Origin: Sinisalibacter aestuarii
Lineage (GTDB): Bacteria; Pseudomonadota; Alphaproteobacteria; Rhodobacterales; Rhodobacteraceae
Assembly: GCF_027923545.1 (NCBI RefSeq)
Contig: NZ_BROH01000010.1
Location: 91,208 to 155,207 of the forward strand
Direction of reading: 5' to 3'
Length of the DNA: 64,000 nucleotides
In this document: piece by piece, positions 37,887 through 47,110 of the stretch
Position numbering within the stretch: the first letter of the stretch is position 1
Layout of the letters: each line of letters starts with the position of its first letter
Program-made: the position numbers and the translations under genes
The notes under the pieces: model-generated
Database searches by the model: none
What the model was told of the DNA's origin: nothing
What the model saw: the letters and a program-made list of their open reading frames with translations, nothing else

Positions 37887-39239
37887 CTATTTAGGAAGAC
37901 ATACACCGAACGCATCGGTCCTGATTCCCAATTCACGGCGCACAAGAATCCACGCAAGTGCCTGCATGAGAACTGTAGTAAAAACAGTTGCGATAACCGC
38001 ACCCAGCGCCCCAAAAAACGGGATCAGTATTGCGTTAAGAGCGATATTTGCAATGGCAGTAAAATAGGAGTATCTTGCGCTGTATATTTCGCGTCCGGAC
38101 ATATTCAAGATCAATACGGAACTGCCAAAGAACGCGCTGGCTGCTATCCCTATCGCCAGCCACAATGTTAGCTCGTATGAAGTGGCGTATTCGAGGCCCA
38201 AAACCGCGCTAAAACCGGAGCTTCCAATAATTAGGATCATAAGAACGAACGAAATGGCGGCAACAAAGGCCACCCGGCTACCGAATACAGCCAGCCGCTG
38301 AATTTCCGCACTATTGTCCAACAAATGCAGCGCTGCAAAGCGCGGGCTAAGGATTGCGTTAACTATGATATTGGCAATCATTGCCGCCGAAGCGATCTGA
38401 ATCGCGACTCGATACTGGGCAACCTGATCGGTACCAACGATTGCACCTATCATAAGTAGATCAGAGTAGCTCTTGATTGCGCCCGCGGCAGCAAATACGG
38501 TCAGGGGAAACAGACTTTTTTGCCACTGCGTAAAATGGAAATCTGGAGTGCGCTCTGTTGGCCAATCTTGTCTGGTCAGCCATGCCCCAAATATTACAGC
38601 AATCAAGGCAGCTAAAAGGTGGGTTGAGATTAAGGCGCTGACAGAGAAATCGAAATGTATCAGCCCCACGGATGCAGCCAACAAGAACAACATCGGTCGA
38701 ATTAACCCATCGGGCAGCCGACCTTGCGCCACCCGCCCGAAACCCGAGAGAGCCCCCATCGTTCGCTTGATTATAGCAATTGCTGGAATCAATGCCGTCA
38801 TTGACAGTATAATTGGCCAAGAAAGCTGTTCCAAAACTGGATATTCTATTGCTCGCACCGCGGCATAGGATCCAATTATCAGCGTTCCTAGTACGAGAGA
38901 CCCCCAAAATATCACTCGACGCGACCATACTTTCAGTCCGAACAGTACATTGTTGTCCTGGCTCTGCACTGCAATGGAGATTTCCCGGGTAAGCAATGTA
39001 GGAATTCCCATACAAAGCGGTAGTGATAAGAATTGTGAGACTGTAAGTGCCATAGTATAAAGGCCATACTCAGAGGGCGACAGGTTTCTTGCCAATATTG
39101 CAACAGTCGCAAGGCCTAGGAAGGCGTTTGCTATCCGTATCGCAATTAGTCCGGCGCCGCTCGCTAATGCCGAATTTCGCACCGGGCGCCCTCCTATCGA
39201 TGTTTTGTCTGGCGGACCAATTTCCGAACGGTCAATCAT
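37887..39239 (-). CDS. Wzx-like polysaccharide flippase
   Basis: 450 residues from ATG 39239 (MIDRSEIGPPDKTS). The membrane protein has about 12-14 segments with the polysaccharide-transporter signature LASGAGLIAIRIANAFLGLA, LARNLSPSEYGLYTMALTV and ending in IALNAILIPFFGALGAVIAT. It would flip the lipid-linked repeat unit across the inner membrane. It is the first gene of the minus-strand operon; a TTG-initiated extension to 39302 is possible but less likely. Confidence 0.9.
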   Translation of the reverse strand: MIDRSEIGPPDKTSIGGRPVRNSALASGAGLIAIRIANAFLGLATVAILARNLSPSEYGLYTMALTVSQFLSLPLCMGIPTLLTREISIAVQSQDNNVLFGLKVWSRRVIFWGSLVLGTLIIGSYAAVRAIEYPVLEQLSWPIILSMTALIPAIAIIKRTMGALSGFGRVAQGRLPDGLIRPMLFLLAASVGLIHFDFSVSALISTHLLAALIAVIFGAWLTRQDWPTERTPDFHFTQWQKSLFPLTVFAAAGAIKSYSDLLMIGAIVGTDQVAQYRVAIQIASAAMIANIIVNAILSPRFAALHLLDNSAEIQRLAVFGSRVAFVAAISFVLMILIIGSSGFSAVLGLEYATSYELTLWLAIGIAASAFFGSSVLILNMSGREIYSARYSYFTAIANIALNAILIPFFGALGAVIATVFTTVLMQALAWILVRRELGIRTDAFGVCLPK

Positions 39240-39639
39240 ATGAAAATTTTTGCTGCGGATACTGGTTGGGGTTTCATACTGCGCATCGGAATAGATGCAC
39301 AAACGCGATGTAATAAATTTATGCGTCGCAAGTCATGTCGGTTAAAAAGCGTTCTCGATAGGGTTCCGGAAAAATATTCCGTTCATTTAAGGCTGCTTTA
39401 GATTTACCTTTTAGGGCACACGATGCTCGGAGTTTGACTTTGAGCATGTCGCTTCAAGCTGACACGATGTGTGCTTTGGCGACAATATCGTATTGTTTTT
39501 AAGTTGGATTGTGCACATGTCTTTCTGCAAACGCCCTATAACTCAAATTCCCGGCGTTGGCCCCAAACCGGGCGAGGTCGACCCCGTACTGCCCTCGTGC
39601 CGCACGGGGCTCACGGGGACACACCCGCCCCATTCCGCC
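39240..39639. other. AT-rich interval at the head of the polysaccharide operon
   Basis: Contains the probable promoter of the flippase-to-acyltransferase operon (notably AT-rich at 39310-39410) and the boundary to the decayed galU. The base composition changes sharply near 39540, from AT-rich cluster DNA to GC-rich DNA. Confidence 0.5.
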
Positions 39640-40435
39640 GTGCTGCCACCGCGGTGATGGCTGCAACATAGCCCTCGACGGATCCGCAGCCGTAACGCGC
39701 ATCGGCCAGGCGGAACGCGGCGGCCCCGCCATGAGCGGCCTGGATGTCGGTGGCATCTGCGAGCTGCACATAACTGGAGACAGGTCAGGCAGGATGTCGA
39801 ATATGTCCGGCGTCAGCACGGTAGCGCCCAATCGAAGCGAGCTGGGACGGCGTCGTGGCCATGGTTGGCATTCAACGAGGCCCGCCACCTGCCTCGGTGC
39901 GTTCACCGAAACCGCCACGCCAAATTTCGAGATCTCCGCCCCCGCGCTCTCCGTCACAGCGAGCTGGGTGTGGCTCGATGCCCCGTAGGCCGCGACGAGG
40001 TCGGCGGTCACGCTCGCGGCCCGTCCGACAACATGAAACCACCAGCCAAAAGCACCACGAACTGCTCGCCGCCGATCGCGCGTTCTGCGCATGCGACCGC
40101 ATGGCCGAGGCCCTGTTGGATCGGCTAACGCACGAAGATGCATTCCACCCCGGCGGGCAGTGTGGATGATCGCCGTCGCCTCGACTTTGTCCTTGTCGCG
40201 CAGCGCCGCCTCGAGCTCGAGATTGGCGTCGAAATGACCCTCGATCGCGCGCTTGTGGCGCCCGGGCCCGAAGACCAGAGTGTCGATGCCGGCATGGACG
40301 GCTTCTTCGGCGACCTCTTGAGTGATCGGCTTGTCGACGATCGGCAGCAATTCCTTCGGCATCGCCGTGGTTGCCGGCAGGAGCGGGGTTTCGAACGCGG
40401 CCACGGGAAAGACCGCCTTGCCGCCCCGGGGTCAC
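39640..40435 (-). pseudogene. Broken UTP-glucose-1-phosphate uridylyltransferase (galU)
   Basis: Pieces of GalU can be read in shifting frames: [20 protein letters not shown] followed by [31 protein letters not shown] and [20 protein letters not shown]; then after a shift GVECIFVR, a TAG, and [20 protein letters not shown]; then LTPDIFDIL and finally [14 protein letters not shown]. At least three frameshifts and an internal stop make it non-functional. It began at GTG 40435, overlapping the stop of the MarR-like regulator (GTGA). UDP-glucose supply must come from another copy. Confidence 0.88.
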
Positions 40436-40818
40436 CGTCTCTTCCCCAATGTGCCCGACGACACACCCGCGCCGGCAGGGTCGAGGCCGATCTCGTCTTG
40501 CAGGCTCGCGATTTCCGCCTGGAGGGCTTGGTATTCCGCCAGTTTACGATCAAGGAAACTGCGTGTCAGCGCGGCTTTCTCCGCTATGCCCTTGCGAGTC
40601 AAAATGTAGGCATAGCGACGCTTATCCTCGGCCGCGGTGAAATTGCCGAACTTTACAAGCCCTTTGTCGACCAGGGCGCGCATCAGGTAATGGATGCCGC
40701 CGACGCTGATCCCAACGGCGGCCGCAAGCTCTCGCTGGGACATATCCGGATTATCCTGGAGAAGGCGCAATACACGGAACCGCACGTCCTCCTGCAGGGC
40801 ATCGCGTTGGCCGGACAT
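40432..40818 (-). CDS. MarR-like EPS-associated transcriptional regulator
   Basis: 128 residues from ATG 40818 (MSGQRDALQEDVRFRVLRLL). The winged helix is MSQRELAAAVGISVGGIHYL followed by MRALVDKGLVKFGNF, and a basic coiled-coil tail (RKLAEYQALQAEIASLQDEI). This small protein type is regularly found in exopolysaccharide loci of Proteobacteria and is named for that. It was co-transcribed with galU before that gene decayed. The protein itself looks intact. Confidence 0.88.
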   Translation of the reverse strand: MSGQRDALQEDVRFRVLRLLQDNPDMSQRELAAAVGISVGGIHYLMRALVDKGLVKFGNFTAAEDKRRYAYILTRKGIAEKAALTRSFLDRKLAEYQALQAEIASLQDEIGLDPAGAGVSSGTLGKRR

Positions 40819-41048
40819 CAGCGAGCCGGACCTTCCACGGCTACCGCACAAGGACTGCCTGCGGCGCGCCTCGGGGCAACGGGCTCAAATATGTCAAACG
40901 GAACAGACATGGTCGTTCAGTCCTGAGCGTTAGCAGGCACTCGGGAGATTGGAAACCCCTTTTCCCGGCTGCGCCCGAGAAATGTTACGCCCCGCCACAG
41001 GACCTGCGCGCAGCCCCGGCCTCATTAGGTCGCCTCACCGTCTAATCC

Positions 41049-41193
41049 CTAAGTCCTGATCGACGTCGTCTCGGCGAGATCGCATGGGGCGGTGACCTGA
41101 TGCACCGCATCCCGCTTGAACTCGGCGCCGTAATTGCTTGTCCCCATCTCAGCCTCCTCGCCTCAAAGTTGGGCGGCAAAGCGTCGACAAATC
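41049..41193 (-). mobile_element. Scrap of an IS3-family element (orfA start)
   Basis: From ATG 41147 the minus strand reads MGTSNYGAEFKRDAVHQVTA and then loses similarity, stopping at 41049. The opening is that of an IS3-type OrfA. The sequence from 41147 to about 41193 would be the IS end and abuts the broken tyrosine-kinase fragment, so this element probably truncated it. Confidence 0.7.
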
Positions 41194-41194
41194 C

Positions 41195-41590
41195 AGGGAC
41201 ACCTCAGTGCTGCAGTCGCGCGGGCTGGCCGAAACCTCGTACACGAGTTGAACCTCGTCGAGGATCTGGGGTTCAATGTGAGCCTGCCCGTGCCCTCTGC
41301 CTTTTCGCGCGCGACCACTCTGCAGGCCCTGGGGCCGCGCGAGGCCCCGGTCGTGCCGCCCGAGGGAAAGGCCCCGGATGCGGCGATTGATCGGCGTCTG
41401 TCCTCCATATCGATCAGCAACGTGCGGTTGGGCGAGGTGTTCAACATCGCGGCCGTCGCGACCGACCCGCAGAAATCCGCTCTGCTCGCGAATCCGTTTG
41501 CCCAGCTCTGTATACGGGACCAGATCGAGGTGAGATTTGGGGGCGACCGAACCGGCCCAAAGCAATTATCTGCCATCCCCCGAGAAAAAA
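41195..41590 (+). pseudogene. Fragment of a second Wzc-like tyrosine autokinase gene
   Basis: The translation includes LPVPSAFSRATTLQALG, AAIDRRLSSISISNVRLGEV, VATDPQKSALLANPFAQLCI and RDQIEVRF. It lines up with residues ~107-215 of the intact kinase at 42462 (LRVPSAFSRRSIMQAIG, ATIDRVLEAVSISNVRSSYV, ITSDPLKSAEIANTLAELYI, LDQIEFKF). The start, the transmembrane part and the kinase domain are missing. Confidence 0.85.
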
Positions 41591-41704
41591 CTTGGCGTAG
41601 AGACAAAAATCCGCAGAATAGATAGCGAGTGGGGGATAGGTGCCGGTTTTTTTGGGCGCCACAATTCCATAGTTTCATATGTTTTTTTGCCGATTGGATT
41701 TTCC

Positions 41705-42376
41705 ATGTCGAGCGAAGATTTTTCAGATCGGATATCGGAGTGGCACCCTAGCCGTGATCTGAGGTTGCTTGTCGGGGGCACCGACCATTTCTGGTTGAAT
41801 AAACGCATCAGCGACATACTGGGCAGCGTGGCGCTGCTCCCGACGCTCGGGGCCCTGGCATTATTACTCCTCGTCCTGAACCTGCGCCTCAACCCCGGCC
41901 CGCTATTCTTCTACCAGCACCGGATGGGCCGCTTCGGCAAACGGTTCGTCGCGATCAAGTTCAGGACCATGTTGCCGGAAGCGCCCGGCAAGCAGGTCAA
42001 ACGCGGCTACCGCGACCCGCTGGAACATCACCGGATCACGCCATTCGGCAGGTTCCTGCGCCAGACCCGGATCGATGAATTGCCGCAGATCATCAATGTC
42101 CTCCGCGGCGAGATGAGCCTGATCGGGCCGCGGCCGGATTACTATGACCACGCTCTGGAATATCTCGAGGCGATCCCGGAATACCGGGCGCGCCATGCCA
42201 TCCGCCCCGGGATCAGCGGACTGGCCCAGGTCACGCTCGGCTACGCGATCGGCCTCGATCAGACCAGGGCCAAGGCACATGCCGATCTGACCTATATCCG
42301 CAACGCCTGCCTGTGGCTCGACATCAAAATCTTCTGGCTCACCCTGGTTACCGTCACCCTGCGACGCGGTATCTGA
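41705..42376 (+). CDS. Initiating sugar (undecaprenyl-phosphate) transferase, ExoY/WbaP type
   Basis: 223 residues from ATG 41705. One hydrophobic segment (ILGSVALLPTLGALALLLLV) is followed by the bacterial sugar transferase domain: RMGRFGKRFVAIKFRTM, RITPFGRFLRQTRIDELPQI, LRGEMSLIGPRP and HAIRPGISGLAQV. It transfers the first hexose-1-phosphate to undecaprenyl phosphate, starting the repeat unit. Short single-membrane-segment forms like this are ExoY-like. It precedes the autokinase gene on the same strand by 85 bp. Confidence 0.93.
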   Translation: MSSEDFSDRISEWHPSRDLRLLVGGTDHFWLNKRISDILGSVALLPTLGALALLLLVLNLRLNPGPLFFYQHRMGRFGKRFVAIKFRTMLPEAPGKQVKRGYRDPLEHHRITPFGRFLRQTRIDELPQIINVLRGEMSLIGPRPDYYDHALEYLEAIPEYRARHAIRPGISGLAQVTLGYAIGLDQTRAKAHADLTYIRNACLWLDIKIFWLTLVTVTLRRGI

Positions 42377-42461
42377 ATTTGGCGCCGCCAGCCGAGAAAC
42401 TTGCGTGGGTTCGGGGATGTGGCCTATTATTTCAAGACCTGCCCTCGAAAGGTGAGCCGGG

Positions 42462-44585
42462 ATGAAAGACGAAATGCGCCGTGGCTGGGCAATCTCTTCC
42501 CGACCCGGCGAGAGGATCCAGGAGGACGATGACATCGACCTGCTCGAACTTGCGCGCACGATCTGGCGCGGCAAGTTATGGATATTGCTCGCAACTTTGC
42601 TCGCAATCTTCATTGGGGGCTATTACGCCTACAGGATTGCGGTGCCGATGTTCACCGCGAAATCCGTGGTTGCCCTGGAGAACCGGCAATCGCAATTTGT
42701 CGACCTTCAGAATGTGATGTCTGGCCTCTCCGGCGATCAGGCGACGATCAACACCGAGATCGAGGTGCTTCGGTCGCGTGGATTGGTGGAGCAACTCGTC
42801 GGACGCATGAATCTTACTGAAGACCCGGAGTTCAACGCGCAGCTTCGTGTTCCGTCCGCCTTTTCGCGCAGGTCCATCATGCAAGCCATCGGGTTGGTTG
42901 ACGCGCCGGCCACACCCTCCGCTCAACAGGTATTGAACGCAACGATTGATCGTGTGCTTGAGGCGGTGTCGATCAGCAACGTGCGTTCGAGCTATGTCTT
43001 CGTTATCACGGTCATCACGAGTGATCCACTCAAGTCCGCCGAGATCGCAAACACGCTCGCAGAGCTGTATATCCTCGATCAGATCGAGTTCAAATTCCAG
43101 GCAACGGAACAGGCAACCGTCTGGTTGTCGGATCGCGTCTCAACCCTCAAGAGCGAACTCGAAACCGCCGACGCCCGCGTCAAGTCCTTTGCGGCCGAGA
43201 CCCGACTGGTCAGCGCCGACGCGCTCGACGCGCTCAATCGCCAGGTAAAGGATACCCGGGATCGACTTGCGAGCCTCGAAACCTCCACATCGCTCCTCGA
43301 CGCCCGGCTCACAGCCTTCGGCCTGGCGCGCGACAGTGGCGATATCGACGAAATGGTTCGGCTGGCCGATGATGTCACGCTCACGCGCCTTGCCAACACC
43401 GGCGCGACGGAAGACACGATACTCGCCCGTCTGGAGCTTCTCCGGGTTCGGACGGAAGAGGACCTCGCCCGTGCAAACGCACAACGCGCATCCCTCGCGG
43501 CCTCCGTGGCGCAACTCGAAGCGGATTACGATCAGCAATCGAAAGACCTTGTGACGCTGCAACAGCTCCAGCGTGAGGCCGAGGCCAACCGCCTGCTCTA
43601 TGAATATTTCCTGTCGCGGATGAAAGAAACCGCCGCGCAGGAAGGCATCCAACAGCCCGATAGCAGGGTGATCTCGAAAGCCGCCGAGCCAGGCACCGCC
43701 TCGGCCCCCCGCAAATCGCGCATCCTGGCGCTCTCGGGCCTAATCGGCCTGCTCATCGGCACCGCTGCAGTCCTCTTTCGTGAAATGGCGCAAAACGGCT
43801 TTCGAACTGCGGAAGACGTTGAAGCCGCCACCGGCCATACCGTGCTGGGCCAAATCCCACGGATACCCAAACGCGACCGGGGCGAGGCCATCGACTACCT
43901 GATCGACAACCCAACCTCCGCTGCAGCGGAAGCGGTGCGCAATCTGCGCACCTCTCTGGTCCTATCAAACATCGACAAGCCGCCGCAGGTATTTCTGGCC
44001 ACTTCCTGTGTGCCTGGCGAAGGCAAAACCACCACCTCGTTTGCGCTCGCTCAGAACTTCTCCGGGATGGGAAAGCGGGTGTTGCTGGTGGAAGGGGATA
44101 TCCGGCGGCGCGTGTTTTCGGAGCATTACGGCCTCCGGAATGCCGACGGGCTCATCGCTGTCCTGTCCGGCAAGCGCGATCTTCAGGAATGCGTCCAACG
44201 CCTCGGCCGGGTCGGCATTGATGTGCTGATCGGCGAAGACACGTCGGTGAACGCAGCGGATGTGTTCTCATCCAACCGCTTTCAGGAATTCATTGATGAC
44301 GCCCGCGCAATCTACGACGTGATCATCATCGACACACCGCCCGTTCTCGTGGTGCCCGATGCCCGCATCATCGCGCAGGCGGTCGATGCGATTCTTTTCA
44401 CGGTTAAATGGGACGACACACCCCGGCACCAGGTCAACGAGGCCATCCGCCTGTTCGAGACAGCCGGTCGCGCCGTCACTGGTATCGTGCTGACCCAGAT
44501 CGACGCAAAGGGAATGAAACGATACGGCTACGGCGACCGCTACGGTGCCTACTCGACCTACGGCAGCAAGTATTACACGGACTAA
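42462..44585 (+). CDS. Wzc/ExoP-type polysaccharide co-polymerase with tyrosine autokinase
   Basis: 707 residues. The Wzz domain begins with a membrane segment (LWILLATLLAIFIGGYYAYR, residues ~38-57), followed by a long periplasmic coiled coil (~200-390), a second membrane segment (ILALSGLIGLLIGTAAVLF), then the BY-kinase: Walker A VPGEGKTTTSFALAQ (~519), Walker A' VLLVEGDIRRRV and Walker B VIIIDTPPVLVV. The C-terminus is a tyrosine cluster (YGYGDRYGAYSTYGSKYYTD) that is autophosphorylated. It sets chain length and export together with the Wza-like protein downstream. Confidence 0.95.
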   Translation: MKDEMRRGWAISSRPGERIQEDDDIDLLELARTIWRGKLWILLATLLAIFIGGYYAYRIAVPMFTAKSVVALENRQSQFVDLQNVMSGLSGDQATINTEIEVLRSRGLVEQLVGRMNLTEDPEFNAQLRVPSAFSRRSIMQAIGLVDAPATPSAQQVLNATIDRVLEAVSISNVRSSYVFVITVITSDPLKSAEIANTLAELYILDQIEFKFQATEQATVWLSDRVSTLKSELETADARVKSFAAETRLVSADALDALNRQVKDTRDRLASLETSTSLLDARLTAFGLARDSGDIDEMVRLADDVTLTRLANTGATEDTILARLELLRVRTEEDLARANAQRASLAASVAQLEADYDQQSKDLVTLQQLQREAEANRLLYEYFLSRMKETAAQEGIQQPDSRVISKAAEPGTASAPRKSRILALSGLIGLLIGTAAVLFREMAQNGFRTAEDVEAATGHTVLGQIPRIPKRDRGEAIDYLIDNPTSAAAEAVRNLRTSLVLSNIDKPPQVFLATSCVPGEGKTTTSFALAQNFSGMGKRVLLVEGDIRRRVFSEHYGLRNADGLIAVLSGKRDLQECVQRLGRVGIDVLIGEDTSVNAADVFSSNRFQEFIDDARAIYDVIIIDTPPVLVVPDARIIAQAVDAILFTVKWDDTPRHQVNEAIRLFETAGRAVTGIVLTQIDAKGMKRYGYGDRYGAYSTYGSKYYTD

Positions 44586-44620
44586 GGTCCAACTTGCTTT
44601 CGATCGCGGCGGCGCGATAA

Positions 44621-45397
44621 ATGAAAGTGATGAGGCTCTTTTCAAGCATCGCACGCAGCCGCACCAGGATCCGCTGTGTCGGTTTCGACACCGCACTGGA
44701 ACCGGCGGAAACCCTTGCCGTGGTTGGCGATATCCACGGCTGCGATCAGCTTCTGGAAGCGCTGCTCGATGACATCTCCAGCCACGACCCCGACCAGCTT
44801 GTCTTCGTCGGCGACTATATCGACCGTGGAGAAAAAAGCGCGGCGGTTCTGGATCGTCTCTATGCCTTGTCCCAGGCCAATCCCGCGCAGGCGGTGTTCT
44901 TGCGCGGCAACCATGAGGAGATGCTGCTTCGCTTCCTCGACAATCCGGAGCAGGATTCCCGGCGCTGGCTGAAATTCGGCGGCCTCCAGACCCTCGCGAG
45001 TTTCGGCATCGGAGGGATCAACGAGACGGCGAACGCGGAACAAGCCATGCGCGCCAGAGACGCGCTGGCAAACGCGCTTGGCCCGGACCTTCTGACCTGG
45101 CTGCGCGCCCTGCCCTCGCGTTTTACTAGTGGAAATGTCGCCGTGGTTCATGCCGGGGCCGATCCGGACCTGCCTATCGCTGCCCAATCCCCCGAGGTGT
45201 TGACCTGGGGGCACCGCGATTTCACTGCGCGCCCGCGCAAGGACGGATGTTGGGTCGTGCACGGGCACACGATCGTCGCGGAGGTGTCGCGCGATCAGGG
45301 GCGGATTGGCGTGGATACCGGGGCCTATGCAACCGGACGCCTTTCCGCCGCGCTGATCGGGCCCAACCGCTTCGAGGTGCTGACCTCCACGTATTGA
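44621..45397 (+). CDS. PPP-family metallophosphatase (serine/threonine phosphatase type)
   Basis: 258 residues. The metal-binding signatures are all present: VVGDIHGCDQLLE, FVGDYIDRGEKS and LRGNHEEMLLRFL, plus VVHAGADPDLP and WVVHGHTI. Similar to lambda-type PrpA/PrpB phosphatases. It begins 36 bp after the autokinase gene, so the two are probably co-transcribed, and it may dephosphorylate the kinase tyrosine tail or another exopolysaccharide protein. ATG 44630 (MRLFSSIARSRTR) is an alternative start. Confidence 0.9.
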   Translation: MKVMRLFSSIARSRTRIRCVGFDTALEPAETLAVVGDIHGCDQLLEALLDDISSHDPDQLVFVGDYIDRGEKSAAVLDRLYALSQANPAQAVFLRGNHEEMLLRFLDNPEQDSRRWLKFGGLQTLASFGIGGINETANAEQAMRARDALANALGPDLLTWLRALPSRFTSGNVAVVHAGADPDLPIAAQSPEVLTWGHRDFTARPRKDGCWVVHGHTIVAEVSRDQGRIGVDTGAYATGRLSAALIGPNRFEVLTSTY

Positions 45398-45769
45398 TGA
45401 GGCCGGGCCACTGACCGATGTCAGAACCCGGCTGACCTATCGTTCAGCACATGGAACTCAGTGAGTCTCCGGCCCGTGAATATGCGGCGAGGCGGTTTCG
45501 GCATTCCCCCCGGCATTGGGGGCCGTGATCGAGCTGTTCCACACCACTCAATTGGGCCGGCAGCGCTGCGCCAGGCCGCTCGAACGCGCCATCAGGACTT
45601 AATCCTCCGAACATCCGCCCGGCATTGTGTGAGCCTCCGCACACATGGTGCTCCTCAGCCACAGATTCTTTCACAAAGCGCATGCAGACTTGGGAAAATG
45701 TCAGCCATTCGGTAACGTCTCAGAAACTGACTTCCTGTTTCGCAAGACGCAAATCCAGAGGCAAACCCT
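45398..45769. other. Interval before the export lipoprotein gene
   Basis: 372 bp with no recognisable gene. It probably carries the promoter of the Wza-like gene; the region 45640-45760 is less GC-rich. Confidence 0.45.
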
Positions 45770-47110
45770 ATGCGAGCATTTGTCCCGATGATTTTGTTGT
45801 TTTCTCTTGCAGCCTGCGGCGGGATCTACAATTCGCCCACGGTCACGGCCGAGACCACCGCCGTCGGCGACGTCACCGTCGCGCAGATCAACGCGCAGAA
45901 CCTGGCCGCAGCCAATGGCTCGCCCTATCGGCCGCGCACTCTGCCGGCAATCTTTTCCCGGACAACCGGCACCAGCGGCAGTGCGGTCGGCGCGGGTGCG
46001 CTGCCCGCTGCTGCCTTTCTGCCGGAAGACCGGCCAGCCAATCTGCCAACCCTCCTTCCCCCGCCGGAAGATCCGACCGCCTACAAGATCGGCGTAGGCG
46101 ACGTCATCCTCCTCTCCACGCCGAACGCGGGCGATACCGTCGAGGCACTGGCTGGCCTGCTCGCGGCTCAGACACAACGCCAAGGCTACACGGTCCAGGA
46201 CGATGGCGCGATCACCATCCCCGATGTGGGCCGGATCCGGCTGGCCGGACTTTCACTGGAAGAAGCCGAAGCCGAGATTTTCCAGGCCCTTGTCGGCAGG
46301 CAGATTGATCCGACCTTCTCGATCGAGATCGCCGAGTTCAATTCGCAGCAGGTTGCGCTCGGTGGCGCCGTCCGCAACCCGACATCCGTTGCGATCACGC
46401 TAAAGCCGCTGACGCTCAACACCGCACTCACGGCCGCAGGCGGGTTGGCCGTCGCCGATCGCGACTATGCCTCGATCCGGCTCTACCGCGGCGGCAAGCT
46501 CTACCAGATCCCGGTGACCGCCTATCTGAGCGATCCGTCCATTCAGACACTTGCCCTGAAAGACGGCGATTCGATCTATGTCGATACCGAGTTCGACCTC
46601 GAAAAAGCCCAAGGCTATTTCGCACAGCAAATCCAGCTCGCGAATTTCCGGCAGTCGGCCCGCCAGGCCGCGCTCACGCAGCTCGAAACCGAAATCGGCC
46701 TGCGCCGCAATGAGCTTGAAGAGGCGCGGGAGAACTACCTCACTCGTGTCGAACTGGACTCGGTCGAGCGCGACTACGTCTACATTGCCGGCGAGGTTGG
46801 CGTGCAGAGCAGGTTCACCCTGCCCTTCGAACGCACGGCATCGCTCGCCGACGCTCTCTTTTCTCAAAGCGAAGGCGTTCCAAACCGCACCGGCAACATC
46901 TCCGAGCTCTACGTTCTGCGTGCTTCGAACAGCGGTTCCGGCGTCACGGCTTGGCACCTCAACGCTTTGAACGCCGCCAATCTCGTGCTGGCAACGAAAT
47001 TCGAACTCCGCCCCAATGACGTTGTGTTCGTCGCCGAGCAGCCTGTGACGGCCCTGGATCGCCTCGTGAGCCAACTCGCCCCGTCTATTGCTTTGGCGCG
47101 GACCCTGTAG
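45770..47110 (+). CDS. Wza-like polysaccharide export lipoprotein
   Basis: 446 residues. MRAFVPMILLFSLAACGGIY is a lipoprotein signal with the lipobox LAAC (Cys16). The Poly_export/SLBB part is clear: YKIGVGDVILLSTPNAGDTV, the BON-like DDGAITIPDVGRIRLAGLSL, then VALGGAVRNPTSVAITLKPL and ELDSVERDYVYIAGEVGVQS. The protein should form the outer-membrane channel working with the Wzc-like kinase. A coiled-coil stretch lies at residues ~285-325. Confidence 0.95.
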   Translation: MRAFVPMILLFSLAACGGIYNSPTVTAETTAVGDVTVAQINAQNLAAANGSPYRPRTLPAIFSRTTGTSGSAVGAGALPAAAFLPEDRPANLPTLLPPPEDPTAYKIGVGDVILLSTPNAGDTVEALAGLLAAQTQRQGYTVQDDGAITIPDVGRIRLAGLSLEEAEAEIFQALVGRQIDPTFSIEIAEFNSQQVALGGAVRNPTSVAITLKPLTLNTALTAAGGLAVADRDYASIRLYRGGKLYQIPVTAYLSDPSIQTLALKDGDSIYVDTEFDLEKAQGYFAQQIQLANFRQSARQAALTQLETEIGLRRNELEEARENYLTRVELDSVERDYVYIAGEVGVQSRFTLPFERTASLADALFSQSEGVPNRTGNISELYVLRASNSGSGVTAWHLNALNAANLVLATKFELRPNDVVFVAEQPVTALDRLVSQLAPSIALARTL

